Origin: an uncultured Bryobacteraceae bacterium
Lineage (GTDB): Bacteria > Acidobacteriota > Terriglobia > Bryobacterales > Bryobacteraceae
Length of the DNA: 64,000 nt
Reading direction: 5' to 3'
NCBI GenBank assembly: GCA_938003835.1
Contig: CALKXJ010000002.1
Span: forward strand, 1-64,000
This document shows, piece after piece, positions 52,988-62,150 of the stretch (position 1 is the first letter of the stretch; each line of letters begins with the position of its first letter). A model generated the notes under the pieces. It did not search any database. It saw only the letters and a list, made by a program, of their open reading frames with translations, and was not told where the DNA came from. The position numbers were made by a program, and so were the translations under genes.

Positions 52988-54751
52988 CTATTCGAGGGTC
53001 GCTTGCAACGGCTCGAAGTACTCGAGCAGAGCCGCCGGCGAGACCTGCTCCCCGGTGACCTCGCGGAGCACGTCGCGCCAGTCGCGCGTGGCCCCGATCC
53101 GCAGGATCCCGCCCAGCCATTCCCCGGCGGCACGGCTGCCGTAGTAGTTGGCGTCGCGCAAGTCCTGTTTGAGGATGTGCCGGGCGATGTGCCGGTGGAG
53201 TTGATACTTGAGCAGCGCCGCAATCGCGTAGTCGTAATACTGCGCCGGATCGTCGATGATGTGGGTCTTGGTGCAGGCGTCGCAGAACTCCTCGCCGCGC
53301 GGCGCCGGCGGCACGATGCCCTGGTACGCCTCGACGAGTTCCCACCAGCGGCGGTTGAACTGACTGACGGGAAGCTCCTTCTCGTAGAGCTCGTACTCGA
53401 AGCGTGTCATGACGCCGGCGGCAAACGGGATGAAGACAATGGCGTCGTCCAGCGCCTCGTTGAGCAGCAGTTGCTGCTGATCGATCTGGCGTTCCGGAGG
53501 CAGCAGTCCGATGGCGCGAAGATAGGCCGGCTGGCGGGCCACCATGCCCGTCAGCTCCCCGATCGCCTCGTGGAAGGCGCGGTTGAGCCCTTCGCGCAGC
53601 ACGTGGGGCACCCCGGGATTGGAGTACGCCAGGTAGTAATAGACGTGACCGAACTCGTGATGGACCGTCTCGAACCAGCGGAAGCTCGGCGTGATGCTCA
53701 TCAGGCACCGCACGTCGTGGTCCCGGTCGATGTGCCAGGCGGAAGCGTGGGTGTTCTTGCGCCGCCCGGAGCCGGGCGCCAGCTCATAAAGGTCGGAGCG
53801 GCTCCAGAAAGTTTCCGGCAGCGGCGCCATTCCCAGGGAAACGAAAAAACGCTCGGCCTGCCGCGGGATCCATTCCGGGGGATGGCGCCGCACCAGCGGA
53901 TCGAGATCGACGGACTCGATCAATCCACCCCAGGCCTGGCCCCACCGGTTGGGCAGCCAGTGGGCGGGAATCTTCTCCGGCACGCTTTGGCGGTAGCGCT
54001 CGGCCAAGCGCAGGCGCGCAAAGCGGTGGAGCCGGTCGTAGAGAGGCTTGACGGCCGCCACCGTCTCCTCCATCAGCTTCAACATCTCGGCCACCGACAT
54101 GCCGTAGTCGGCCACCTGAAGGTGAAAGTAGGAGGAGTAGCCGAGCTGCCGCGCCACCTGGTTGCGAAGATCGCGAAGCTCGGCTAGACCCTGCTTGAGA
54201 GCCGGTCCGCTCTGTTTGGAGACCTCCCAGTAGCGACGGCGCTCCGCCAGATTTGTCGAAGCGCGCAAGACCTCGTCGATCGCATTGGGCGTCACCGGCT
54301 TCAGGCAGCTCGCCCCGCGCCGCTCCAGGCAGAAAGTGAAGCCGTCGAGGATCGCGCCCAGGCGCGCTTCGGCCTCGATGCGGCGGCGGACGATGTCGGG
54401 AGCGGTCCCCGGCGATTCGGCGGCGTTCAGCAGGATCTTGTCGAGCTGCCGGAATTCGAGATTGGAGAGCTCGTCCTTGCGAGCCTCGAGCAATCGCCGG
54501 CTGGTCTCGATGACGTACGGGCTGCCGCGGAAGGCGGCCAGCGCCGAATCGGCGCCGATGCGGCGGCCGGTGTGCTCCTCCGTCACGTCGGTCGAGGCCT
54601 GCCAGGCAGCCTCCATGGCGACCGTGTAGAGCCGCTGGTCCACCGTGTTGTACATGCGGAGGAACTGCTCGACGTCGGTCCCAGCGTCCGGGGAGGAATC
54701 TCCGCACGCCAGCAGTCCCAACGCGGCGCAGACGACCGCCGGACGTTTCAC
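52988..54751 (-). CDS. M2-family peptidyl-dipeptidase (ACE-like) lipoprotein
   Basis: From the GTG at 54751 (587 residues) the protein opens with KRPAVVCAALGLLAC, a short lipoprotein signal; another in-frame GTG lies at 54772. The zinc motif is HHEFGHVYYYL (HExxH), followed by the third ligand Glu in NRAFHEAIGEL, as in angiotensin-converting enzyme. DDPAQYYDYAIAALLKYQLH is also typical of M2 enzymes. It releases C-terminal dipeptides outside the cytoplasm. It converges with the EtfD-like gene. Confidence 0.92.
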   Translation of the reverse strand: MKRPAVVCAALGLLACGDSSPDAGTDVEQFLRMYNTVDQRLYTVAMEAAWQASTDVTEEHTGRRIGADSALAAFRGSPYVIETSRRLLEARKDELSNLEFRQLDKILLNAAESPGTAPDIVRRRIEAEARLGAILDGFTFCLERRGASCLKPVTPNAIDEVLRASTNLAERRRYWEVSKQSGPALKQGLAELRDLRNQVARQLGYSSYFHLQVADYGMSVAEMLKLMEETVAAVKPLYDRLHRFARLRLAERYRQSVPEKIPAHWLPNRWGQAWGGLIESVDLDPLVRRHPPEWIPRQAERFFVSLGMAPLPETFWSRSDLYELAPGSGRRKNTHASAWHIDRDHDVRCLMSITPSFRWFETVHHEFGHVYYYLAYSNPGVPHVLREGLNRAFHEAIGELTGMVARQPAYLRAIGLLPPERQIDQQQLLLNEALDDAIVFIPFAAGVMTRFEYELYEKELPVSQFNRRWWELVEAYQGIVPPAPRGEEFCDACTKTHIIDDPAQYYDYAIAALLKYQLHRHIARHILKQDLRDANYYGSRAAGEWLGGILRIGATRDWRDVLREVTGEQVSPAALLEYFEPLQATLE

Positions 54752-54802
54752 ACCGTGATTGTATATGACCACGACGGACCGCCGGCGATCGGGGCCGGCC
54801 TC

Positions 54803-56113
54803 TTAGGAAAGAGGGCCGAGCAGGCGCTCCAGGCGCGAGCCTTCGGCCACGGCGGTCTGGTTGCGCTCGGCGCCGATCGAGACGACGCCGATCTCCACGC
54901 CGGTCCGCTCTTCGAGAAAGCGCAGATAGGCGCGCGCATTCGGGGGAAAGTCTTCGAAGCGGCGCACCTCGCGCGTCGAACTCTTCCAGCCGGGCAGCCG
55001 CTCGTAGATCGGCTCGACACGGGCCAGCACCCCATGAGCGGCGGGCATCTCCTCGATCTCTTCGCCGTCCAGCCGGTAGCCGACGCAGACCAGGATCTCC
55101 TCGAGGCCGTCCAGCACGTCGAGCTTGGTGATGGCCAGGCTGTCGAAGCCGTTGATCATCGCCGTGTAACGAATGAGCGGGACATCGAACCAGCCGCAGC
55201 GCCGGGGCCGCCCGGTCACCGTGCCGTATTCGCCGCCGGCATTGCGGATGCGCTCGCCGGCCTCATCCAGCGCCTCCGACGGGAAGGCACCACCGCCCAC
55301 CCGCGTCACATAGGCCTTGGAGACACCCACGACGCCGTCGATCTTCGTCGGCGGGAAGCCGGCGCCGGTAGCCACGCCGCCCGCCGTGGCGTTCGAGGAG
55401 GTGACGAATGGATAGGTGCCATGGTCGATGTCGAGCATCGAGCCCTGGGCCCCCTCGAAGAGAATGCGTTTTCCCTGGCCGACGGCCTGATGAAGCAGCC
55501 GGGCGGTATCGCAGACCATGGGGCGCAGCCGGCGTCCGTAGGCGAGATACTCCTCGAGGATCGCCCCGTAATCGAGTTTGTCCTGGATGCCGAAGGCGCG
55601 CGCCAGCGTCGCCTTGTCCTCGGCCAGGGCGCGGAACAGCTCAGGGAAGGCCCTTTCGTCCACCAGGTCCGCCATCCGGATGCCGCGGCGGCCGACCTTG
55701 TCCTCATAGCAGGGGCCGATGCCGCGCGAGGTGGTGCCGATCGCCGTGCGCCCTTCGCGCGCCTCGGAGACCTTCTCCACCGTGCGGTGGAAGGGAAAGA
55801 TGACGTGGGCACGGTTGCTGACGGCGAGCTTGCCGGCGACATCGACGCCGGCGGCTTCGAGCGTCTCGATCTGGCGGATCAACTCGGCGGGATCGATGAC
55901 CAGGCCGTTGCCGATGACCACCTGCTTGCCCCGCAGGATGCCGCTTGGCACCAGCGTCAACACATAGCGCTGATCGCCGATGAAGACGGTGTGGCCCGCG
56001 TTGTGCCCTCCCTGGTAGCGGACGACGATGTCGAACCGCTCGGAGAACAGATCCACCATCTTCCCCTTGCCCTCGTCGCCCCACTGAGCGCCGAGGATGA
56101 CGACATTGCTCAT
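54803..56113 (-). CDS. purA: Adenylosuccinate synthetase PurA
   Basis: Start at 56113 (MSNVVILGAQWGDEGKGK), 436 residues, normal length. It has the GDEGKGK P-loop, HNAGHT, SRGIGPCYEDKVGR, EGAQGSMLDIDHGTYPFVTSS and TGRPRRCGWFD, the family set. It joins IMP and aspartate using GTP, on the way to AMP. TACAAT on the minus strand (56135-56140) gives a start near 56128 and supports this ATG over the longer open frame. The closest gene on the other strand is the small protein ahead of pheS. Confidence 0.96.
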   Translation of the reverse strand: MSNVVILGAQWGDEGKGKMVDLFSERFDIVVRYQGGHNAGHTVFIGDQRYVLTLVPSGILRGKQVVIGNGLVIDPAELIRQIETLEAAGVDVAGKLAVSNRAHVIFPFHRTVEKVSEAREGRTAIGTTSRGIGPCYEDKVGRRGIRMADLVDERAFPELFRALAEDKATLARAFGIQDKLDYGAILEEYLAYGRRLRPMVCDTARLLHQAVGQGKRILFEGAQGSMLDIDHGTYPFVTSSNATAGGVATGAGFPPTKIDGVVGVSKAYVTRVGGGAFPSEALDEAGERIRNAGGEYGTVTGRPRRCGWFDVPLIRYTAMINGFDSLAITKLDVLDGLEEILVCVGYRLDGEEIEEMPAAHGVLARVEPIYERLPGWKSSTREVRRFEDFPPNARAYLRFLEERTGVEIGVVSIGAERNQTAVAEGSRLERLLGPLS

Positions 56114-56218
56114 AAGATCAGACCAAAACCTCTCATTGTAGCCCACCCAAGGCTTCAGCCGGAGGCTGTGTTACGCTAAATAGTTCCGCCGACAGCGTGC
56201 CGGCGGTCCGCCGAGCGA

Positions 56219-56692
56219 ATGCAGACCAGCCAGATTTTTCAAGCACTTGGACAGGATGGGTTTGCCGGCCTCGTCCGCTCGATTTCGATTGGGAAACTCA
56301 GGACCTACCAGCTCTACGAAGCCCTGAAAGCGCGCGCACACCTGCCGAAGCTCAATGTCGAGGGTTTGCGGCGCGTCACGCCGCGCTTCTGGGAACGGAT
56401 CGGCCAGGGCGACGAAGCCCTGGCGGCGGATCTCGCGCAGGCGGTCCTGGTCTCGCACCTGGACATGATCATCGACGTGCTCGACTTTCTCGGCGTGCCG
56501 CACCGCGACGGGTTCTTCGAGAAGGATCTGGATGCCTCCGCGTGGCTCAACGAGGGCTGGCAGCAGCGCGCCTTCGAAAAGTTCCGGTCCAAGTACCCGC
56601 GCCCGGCCCTGCTGTTTTATCTGAACCACCTGGCCATGGAGCTGGCCAAGGCTGAGGAGCTGTTCCTGCCGGCGGAGGCGGAGCAGAAATGA
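56219..56692 (+). CDS. Conserved-looking small protein of unknown function, coupled to pheS
   Basis: A 157-residue cytoplasmic protein, mostly helical, with no signal peptide. I recognise no family. It has a basic N-terminal part (SIGKLRTYQLYEALKARAHLPKLN, about residues 23-46) that could contact nucleic acid, a middle rich in Asp/Ile/Leu (HLDMIIDVLDFLGVPHRDGFFE) and a C-terminal helix rich in Glu/Ala. Its stop overlaps the pheS ATG (ATGA), so it is translated with pheS-pheT. A link to tRNA(Phe) charging or its control is only contextual. Confidence 0.8.
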   Translation: MQTSQIFQALGQDGFAGLVRSISIGKLRTYQLYEALKARAHLPKLNVEGLRRVTPRFWERIGQGDEALAADLAQAVLVSHLDMIIDVLDFLGVPHRDGFFEKDLDASAWLNEGWQQRAFEKFRSKYPRPALLFYLNHLAMELAKAEELFLPAEAEQK

Positions 56693-57711
56693 TGGAAAAG
56701 GAACTGGAGGCGCTCGCCGCGCGTGCGCTCGAGCGCATCGAAGCGGCCGGAAGCCCGGAAGAGCTCGAAGCGGTCCGCATCGAGGTGCTGGGGCGCAAAG
56801 GGGCGCTGGCGCGCTTCTCCAAGCAACTGGGGACGCTGGCGCCTGAAGAGCGGGCGCGTGTGGGAAGAATCCTGAACTCGGCCAAGGAGCAGCTCGAGCG
56901 GAGTTTCGAGGCCAGGAAGGAAGCCTTTCACCGCCGCGCGCTCGAGCAGCGCCTGGAGGCGGAGTGGTTCGACCTGACGCTGCCGGCGCCCGGACCGCGG
57001 CCGGGAAGCCTGCATCCGGTCACGCAGGTCCAGCGGGAGATCGAGGAAGTTTTCCTCTCGATGGGCTTCACGGTCTTGAGCGGGCCGGAGGTTGAGACCG
57101 AGTACAACAACTTCGACGCGCTCAACATCCCGCCGGATCACCCCGCGCGCGACGTGCAGGACACCTTCTGGGTGGAAGGCGGCCACCTGTTGCGCACCCA
57201 CACTTCGCCGGTGCAGGTGCGCGGCATGGAGCGGCTGGGACCGCCGCTGCGGATGATCGCCCCGGGCCGGGTCTTCCGCAACGAGGAGGTCGACGCCTCC
57301 CACGAACACACCTTCTACCAGCTCGAAGGCATGATGGTGGACCGCGAGGTCTCGGTGGCGCACCTGGTCTACTTCATGAAGCAGATGCTGAGCGCGGTCT
57401 TCCGCCGCGAGGTAAGCGTGCGCCTGCGGCCCGGCTACTTCCCGTTCGTCGAGCCAGGCTTCGAGCTGGACATCCGCTGTCTGATTTGTGGCGGCTCCGG
57501 TTGCGCCGTCTGCAAGTACAACGGGTGGCTGGAGCAGCTCGGCTGCGGGCTGGTCCACCCCAACGTGCTGCGCATGAGCGGCATCGACCCGGAGGAGTGG
57601 ATGGGCTTCGCTTTCGGGCTGGGTCTTACCCGGCTGGTGATGATGCGCTACGCCATCGATGACGTGCGCCTCTTCCAGAGCGGCGATCTCAGGTTCCTCA
57701 TGCAGTTCTAG
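56689..57711 (+). CDS. pheS: Phenylalanyl-tRNA synthetase alpha subunit PheS
   Basis: The 340-residue alpha subunit has a coiled-coil N-terminus (about 1-85) and the class II core: HPVTQVQREIEEVF, motif 2 MIAPGRVFRNEEVDASHEHTFYQLEG, and motif 3 GFAFGLGLTRLVMMRY. FPFVEPGFELDI is the phenylalanine-pocket stretch. A Cys-rich insert, CLICGGSGCAVCK (about 261-273), looks like a zinc knuckle. The first codon is one of two adjacent in-frame ATGs. It forms the alpha2beta2 enzyme with PheT, encoded 28 nt downstream. Confidence 0.96.
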   Translation: MMEKELEALAARALERIEAAGSPEELEAVRIEVLGRKGALARFSKQLGTLAPEERARVGRILNSAKEQLERSFEARKEAFHRRALEQRLEAEWFDLTLPAPGPRPGSLHPVTQVQREIEEVFLSMGFTVLSGPEVETEYNNFDALNIPPDHPARDVQDTFWVEGGHLLRTHTSPVQVRGMERLGPPLRMIAPGRVFRNEEVDASHEHTFYQLEGMMVDREVSVAHLVYFMKQMLSAVFRREVSVRLRPGYFPFVEPGFELDIRCLICGGSGCAVCKYNGWLEQLGCGLVHPNVLRMSGIDPEEWMGFAFGLGLTRLVMMRYAIDDVRLFQSGDLRFLMQF

Positions 57712-57739
57712 ATTCTTTGCCGAAAGACCTCGAGAGCTG

Positions 57740-60073
57740 ATGAAATTCTCCTACAACTGGATCTGCGAACTCGTCGAGGGCGTGCAGGTGAGCCCGAAGG
57801 AGCTCGGCCATCTCATCACGATGAAGACGGCCGAGTGCGAGGCCGTCGAACCGTTCGGCGAGCACCTGGCGAAGGTCTGCGCCGCGCGCGTCGTGGAGGC
57901 CGAGCCGATCCCGGGGACGCGCAACAAGAAGGTTCTCGTCAACACGGGCCGCTACGGGTTGAAAACGGTGGTCTGCGGGGCCCCGAATTGCCGCCCGGGA
58001 ATGACCTCAGCCTACGTGCCCGCCGGCGTCGCGCTGCCCGGCGGCGAAATCCGGTGTCTTGAGATCTCCGGCGTCGTGAGCGACGGCATGCTGGCCAGCG
58101 GGGCCGAACTGGGCGTCAACCGCGACGCCGAAGGCATTCTCGAGCTCCTGGCCGAGCCGGGCGAGCCGATCCCCGGCTGCCGGCCGGACTGGGTGCTCGA
58201 GATCGACAACAAATCGATCACGCACCGGCCGGATCTTTGGGGCCACCTCGGCCTGGCGCGTGAGGTGGCGGCGATCCTGCGGCTTCCCTTGCGCGATCCG
58301 GTGCGGCTGGACTGGCTGCCCGAGGCCGCGGCCGACCTCGAGATCGAGATCCTCAACGACGAGCTGTGCCCGCGCTACAGCGCCCTCACCTTCGAAATGG
58401 TCTCCGTGCAGAGCTCCCCGCTCTGGCTGGCCTACCGGCTCGAGACGATCGGCCTGAATCCGATCAACAACATTGTCGATGTGACCAACTACATCATGGC
58501 CGAGCTCGCCCAGCCCATGCACGCCTTCGACCGCGACACGCTACGCGGCAACACGATCTTCGTGCGCACGGCGGCGCCTGGGGAGTTCCTGGTGGCGCTC
58601 AACGGCGAGACGTACAAACTGGATCCGGCGACCGTGGTGATCGCCGACGCCCGCGGCCCGGTGGCCATTGGCGGCGTCATCGGCGGCCTGGACACCGGCA
58701 TCGTCGCCGGAACGCGGCGCATCGTGCTCGAGAGCGCCAACTTCCACGCCTCGAGCATTCGCAAGACCTCGGGCCGGCTCAAGCTGCGCACCGACGCCTC
58801 GATGCGCTTTGAGAAAGGCCAGGATCCGGCCAATACCGTCCGGGGCCTGGCGCGGGCGATCGAGCTGTTTCAGGAGATCTCGCCCGGCATCCGCTTGAGC
58901 GGCGGGCTGGCCGACGCGAAAAGGGAGTTGCCTCCGCCGCCCCGCATCGCACTCGAGCTCGATTGGATGGAGCGAAAACTCGGCCGGGAGGTGGCGCGCG
59001 AGCAGGTAGTGGAGATTCTTCGCGCGCTCGCCTTCGGCGTCGAAGAGGAGTCGCCGCGGCGGCTGCTGGTGAGCGTGCCGAGCTGGCGCGCGACGCGCGA
59101 CGTCTCGATCAAGGACGACCTGGTCGAGGAGGTCGGCCGGATGGTCGGCTACGATTCGATTACGCCGCAGGCGCCGCTCATCCCCTCGGCGCCGCCCCCG
59201 GCCAACGAGCTCCGCACGTTCCATCATGCCGTACGCGAGATGCTGGCGGCGCAGGGTTTCACCGAAGTGTACAACTACTCGTTCGTGAGCGAGGAGACGG
59301 CGCGGCGCTTCGGCTTCGATCCGGCCGAGCATGTCGCGGTGCTCAATCCCATCGCCAGCGACCAGGGTCTGCTGCGGAAGAGCCTCGTTCCCGGTATCTG
59401 GAAGAACCTCCTCGATAACAGCCGGCACTTCGATTCCTTCCGGCTGTTCGAGATCGGCTACGAAATTCACAAACGCCCAGGCGAGCTTCCCGACGAGATC
59501 GACCATCTGGCCGCCGCCGTCTACGAGCGCGAGGGCGACGGCCGCCCCGGGTTGTTCGAGCTTAAGCGCCTGGCCGAGTGCCTGATGCCGGGCTGCGAAG
59601 TGCGGCCCGCCTCCGCGCGCCCCTTCGAACATCCCGCGCGGAGCTGGGAGCTCCGCTGGCGGGAGTGCGCGCTCGGGCGGCTCTTCGAGCTTCACCCGAC
59701 GTTGGCCGCCGGCCGCGCCGCCGTCCTCGATGTGGACTTGCGCAAGATGCGCGAGCTCGGGCCGCCTCCCAAGCGCTATCAGCCGCTCCGGCGCTTCCCC
59801 TCGAGCGCCTTCGACCTGTCGGTCGTCGCGGGACTGCGCGATCTGGCCGGCGACATCGAGAAGCGCCTGGTGGAGCTGGCGGGCGAGAACCTCGAATCGA
59901 TCCGCTTCCTTCGCCAGTACAGCGGCCCGCCGTTGCCCGAAGGCAAGCAGAGCCTGACCTGGCGTTTGAGCGTCTTTGCCGCCGATCACACCCTGACCGC
60001 CGAAGAGGTCGGCGCCATCCGGGCGCGACTGATCGACGGGCTGCGCGCCGCCGGCTACGACCTGCGTCTTTAA
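57740..60073 (+). CDS. pheT: Phenylalanyl-tRNA synthetase beta subunit PheT
   Basis: The ATG at 57740 (MKFSYNWICELV) gives 777 residues, close to the family norm. The domains are an EMAP-like tRNA-binding fold (about 40-150), B3/B4 editing domain (about 200-400, NNIVDVTNYIM and GGVIGGLDTGIVAGT), B5 (about 405-475), a catalytically inactive class II core, and the FDX-ACB anticodon-binding domain at the end (RRFPSSAFDLSVV ... SLTWRLSVFAADHTLTAEEV). It removes mischarged Tyr-tRNA(Phe) and binds tRNA. It converges with the GH127-like gene at 2 bp. Confidence 0.96.
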   Translation: MKFSYNWICELVEGVQVSPKELGHLITMKTAECEAVEPFGEHLAKVCAARVVEAEPIPGTRNKKVLVNTGRYGLKTVVCGAPNCRPGMTSAYVPAGVALPGGEIRCLEISGVVSDGMLASGAELGVNRDAEGILELLAEPGEPIPGCRPDWVLEIDNKSITHRPDLWGHLGLAREVAAILRLPLRDPVRLDWLPEAAADLEIEILNDELCPRYSALTFEMVSVQSSPLWLAYRLETIGLNPINNIVDVTNYIMAELAQPMHAFDRDTLRGNTIFVRTAAPGEFLVALNGETYKLDPATVVIADARGPVAIGGVIGGLDTGIVAGTRRIVLESANFHASSIRKTSGRLKLRTDASMRFEKGQDPANTVRGLARAIELFQEISPGIRLSGGLADAKRELPPPPRIALELDWMERKLGREVAREQVVEILRALAFGVEEESPRRLLVSVPSWRATRDVSIKDDLVEEVGRMVGYDSITPQAPLIPSAPPPANELRTFHHAVREMLAAQGFTEVYNYSFVSEETARRFGFDPAEHVAVLNPIASDQGLLRKSLVPGIWKNLLDNSRHFDSFRLFEIGYEIHKRPGELPDEIDHLAAAVYEREGDGRPGLFELKRLAECLMPGCEVRPASARPFEHPARSWELRWRECALGRLFELHPTLAAGRAAVLDVDLRKMRELGPPPKRYQPLRRFPSSAFDLSVVAGLRDLAGDIEKRLVELAGENLESIRFLRQYSGPPLPEGKQSLTWRLSVFAADHTLTAEEVGAIRARLIDGLRAAGYDLRL

Positions 60074-60075
60074 AG

Positions 60076-62085
60076 CTACCGGGCGATCAACGGGAATGCC
60101 GTGATGCGCAGTTTGGCGGCGCCGTAGGGGATGAGCGTCACCTCCTCGTCGGACTGGGCGGAGGTAACGGGGCTGACCGGCAACGGACCGGCCGAACTGT
60201 TCACCATCGTCCATTCGGGAATCCGCCGCGCCTTGACGCGCGCCACAATCGGGGCCTCGTCGCCAAGAAACGGATTGCGGCCCAGGGGGCGTCGCTCGAT
60301 GGTCACCTCGCTGGCGGCGCGCGCCGGGTCGATCAGCAGGCCGTAGTTCCAGGGGGTGGTGGGATAGACTTCCCAATCGGCATGCGGCTCCTCGCCGCGA
60401 ATCTTCCTCCACTGCTCCCCAATCTTGAGCGCCAGCACGAGCGGCCCGCGCCGCAGCACGACCGAGTTCCGCCAGTGGCGCTCCGCTTCGACGGGCATCG
60501 GGAGGACGAGCTCCACCGAGTCACCTGGCCCCCAGCGTCGCTCGATGGGATGGAAGGAGCCCGGGCGTAACTCTGCCGCTAGCTCCGCGTCACCCACGCG
60601 AAGCTTCGCGCTGCGCACCCAGGCCGGAACTCGCAGGTACAGCGGAAAGACGGCCGGCCTCTCCGGATACACCCGCAGTCGGATGGTCTCTTCGAACGGA
60701 TACTCCGTATCTTCGACGATGGCGACGGCGACGCCGCCCCGCACGCGCGCATCGACCCGCGAGGGCGCATAAGCGATCGCCGCCAGCCCCTCGTCGCGCG
60801 TGGCCATCCACAGGTGCGAGGCGAACTTCGGCCAACCCTGGTGCATATTGGCGGTGCAGCAGCCGAAGTTCGTCTCCAGTCCGAAAAGGTTCGCCTCGGG
60901 CCCGTTGGTGGTCCAGTTGCGGTTCTTGTCGATGCTGCACTGGACCTGGTTCGGCTGCTGGTCGTACTGGCGCGCCCACATATCGGGCTTGAAAGGCGCC
61001 GGCAGGGCATTGAAGGCGATGCGCTCCAGGCGGTCGCCGAACATCGGATCTCCCAGAATCGCCGCTAGCATCTCCAATGAGAACATCCCCTCGACCACGG
61101 CGCACGTCTCAGTTCCCTGCGAGGGATCGAGCCCGGCATAATGCTCGTCGCCGGAATGCACGCCGTTGGGATGCAGATGATAGCGGTCCATGACCTCGAG
61201 CAGCCGGTAGATCGCCTTGCGGTCGCTCTCAGCGCCCGAAACCTGCCACCAGACCGCGGAGGTCTTCATCGCCATGGCGTTGTTGACCACATGGGTGGAG
61301 AGATTGGTTTGCTCGCGGCGGACCTTTTCCGGGAAACGGAAATCGGCGAAATGCGCCTTCCAGTCGAAAGCCTGGCCGGCCAGCTTGCGCGCCAGCTCCA
61401 GCAATTCGGTCTCGCCGGTGCGATTGTAGAGCCAGACGATGCTGAGGATCTCCTCGGCCCACCGCATTTGGGCCCAGCGGATCAGGGGCCGCTGGTCGGC
61501 CTGAGCCAGGTGATGGCGGAAATAACGGGACATCACCGGGATCACCCGCTCGTCGCCGGTGGCTTCCTGAAACTGCGTGAGCGCCTTGAGCATGATCATG
61601 TTGGGCCACCAGTCTTGCGCTTGCCAGTCGGCGGCGTAGCGGCCGCGCGCCGGGTCTGGCCCGATGGCGCCGTCAGGCCGCTGGTTGTTGAGCGTCCAGT
61701 CCAACCATTTGCGCGCCTTGGCGATGAGTCGCTCGTCTTCGAGCAACCAGGCGAGCGGCACCAGGCCGTCCAGATAGTACGGCCCTCGCTCCCAGCTTTC
61801 TCCCGTGCCGCCGAGCCAGCCGCTATCGGGCCCGAGGTCGGGCCAGAACTCGTCGAGATGCCCGCTCAGGCCCGCCGCCTGAATCTCGAGCTGGTTGCGC
61901 AGCCAGCCGCGTGGCTTGATCGAGCCGAGGGGCAAGGGCGCGAAGGCATTCGGCTGAAGCGGCGCGCGGTTCCAGTAAACCGCGGTGGGAGCGGGTTGCG
62001 GCCGTATCTCCGGCCGCGGGCGGCGCCGACAGGCCGGAGCCGCAGCCAGCAACACCATGCGGGCGATCCATTCTCGCCGGTCCAT
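60076..62085 (-). CDS. GH127-like beta-L-arabinofuranosidase, secreted
   Basis: Start at 62085: AAGGAGG (62094-62100) sits 8-9 nt before this ATG, and a GTG at 62094 lies inside that site. The 669-residue protein has an RR-containing, Cys-ending signal (MDRREWIARMVLLAAAPAC), possibly Tat/lipoprotein. An (alpha/alpha)6 barrel follows, with GTGESWERGPYYLDGLVPLA, YAGLDPSQGTETCAVVE and ETNFGCCTANMHQGW, where the Cys pair with the preceding Glu matches the GH127 cysteine-nucleophile centre. A beta-sandwich closes the chain. It likely releases L-arabinofuranose from plant glycans. Confidence 0.87.
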   Translation of the reverse strand: MDRREWIARMVLLAAAPACRRRPRPEIRPQPAPTAVYWNRAPLQPNAFAPLPLGSIKPRGWLRNQLEIQAAGLSGHLDEFWPDLGPDSGWLGGTGESWERGPYYLDGLVPLAWLLEDERLIAKARKWLDWTLNNQRPDGAIGPDPARGRYAADWQAQDWWPNMIMLKALTQFQEATGDERVIPVMSRYFRHHLAQADQRPLIRWAQMRWAEEILSIVWLYNRTGETELLELARKLAGQAFDWKAHFADFRFPEKVRREQTNLSTHVVNNAMAMKTSAVWWQVSGAESDRKAIYRLLEVMDRYHLHPNGVHSGDEHYAGLDPSQGTETCAVVEGMFSLEMLAAILGDPMFGDRLERIAFNALPAPFKPDMWARQYDQQPNQVQCSIDKNRNWTTNGPEANLFGLETNFGCCTANMHQGWPKFASHLWMATRDEGLAAIAYAPSRVDARVRGGVAVAIVEDTEYPFEETIRLRVYPERPAVFPLYLRVPAWVRSAKLRVGDAELAAELRPGSFHPIERRWGPGDSVELVLPMPVEAERHWRNSVVLRRGPLVLALKIGEQWRKIRGEEPHADWEVYPTTPWNYGLLIDPARAASEVTIERRPLGRNPFLGDEAPIVARVKARRIPEWTMVNSSAGPLPVSPVTSAQSDEEVTLIPYGAAKLRITAFPLIAR

Positions 62086-62150
62086 CCGTGGCACCTCCTT
62101 GTCTTGTTCGGTCCGTTTTCTTAGGATACTTCGGGGCTAGAATCGGGGAG

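Noticed and set aside
58541-60412. 623-codon open frame antisense to pheT and the GH127-like gene end
   Set aside because: Spans two firmly identified genes on opposite strands; composition typical of a non-coding frame.
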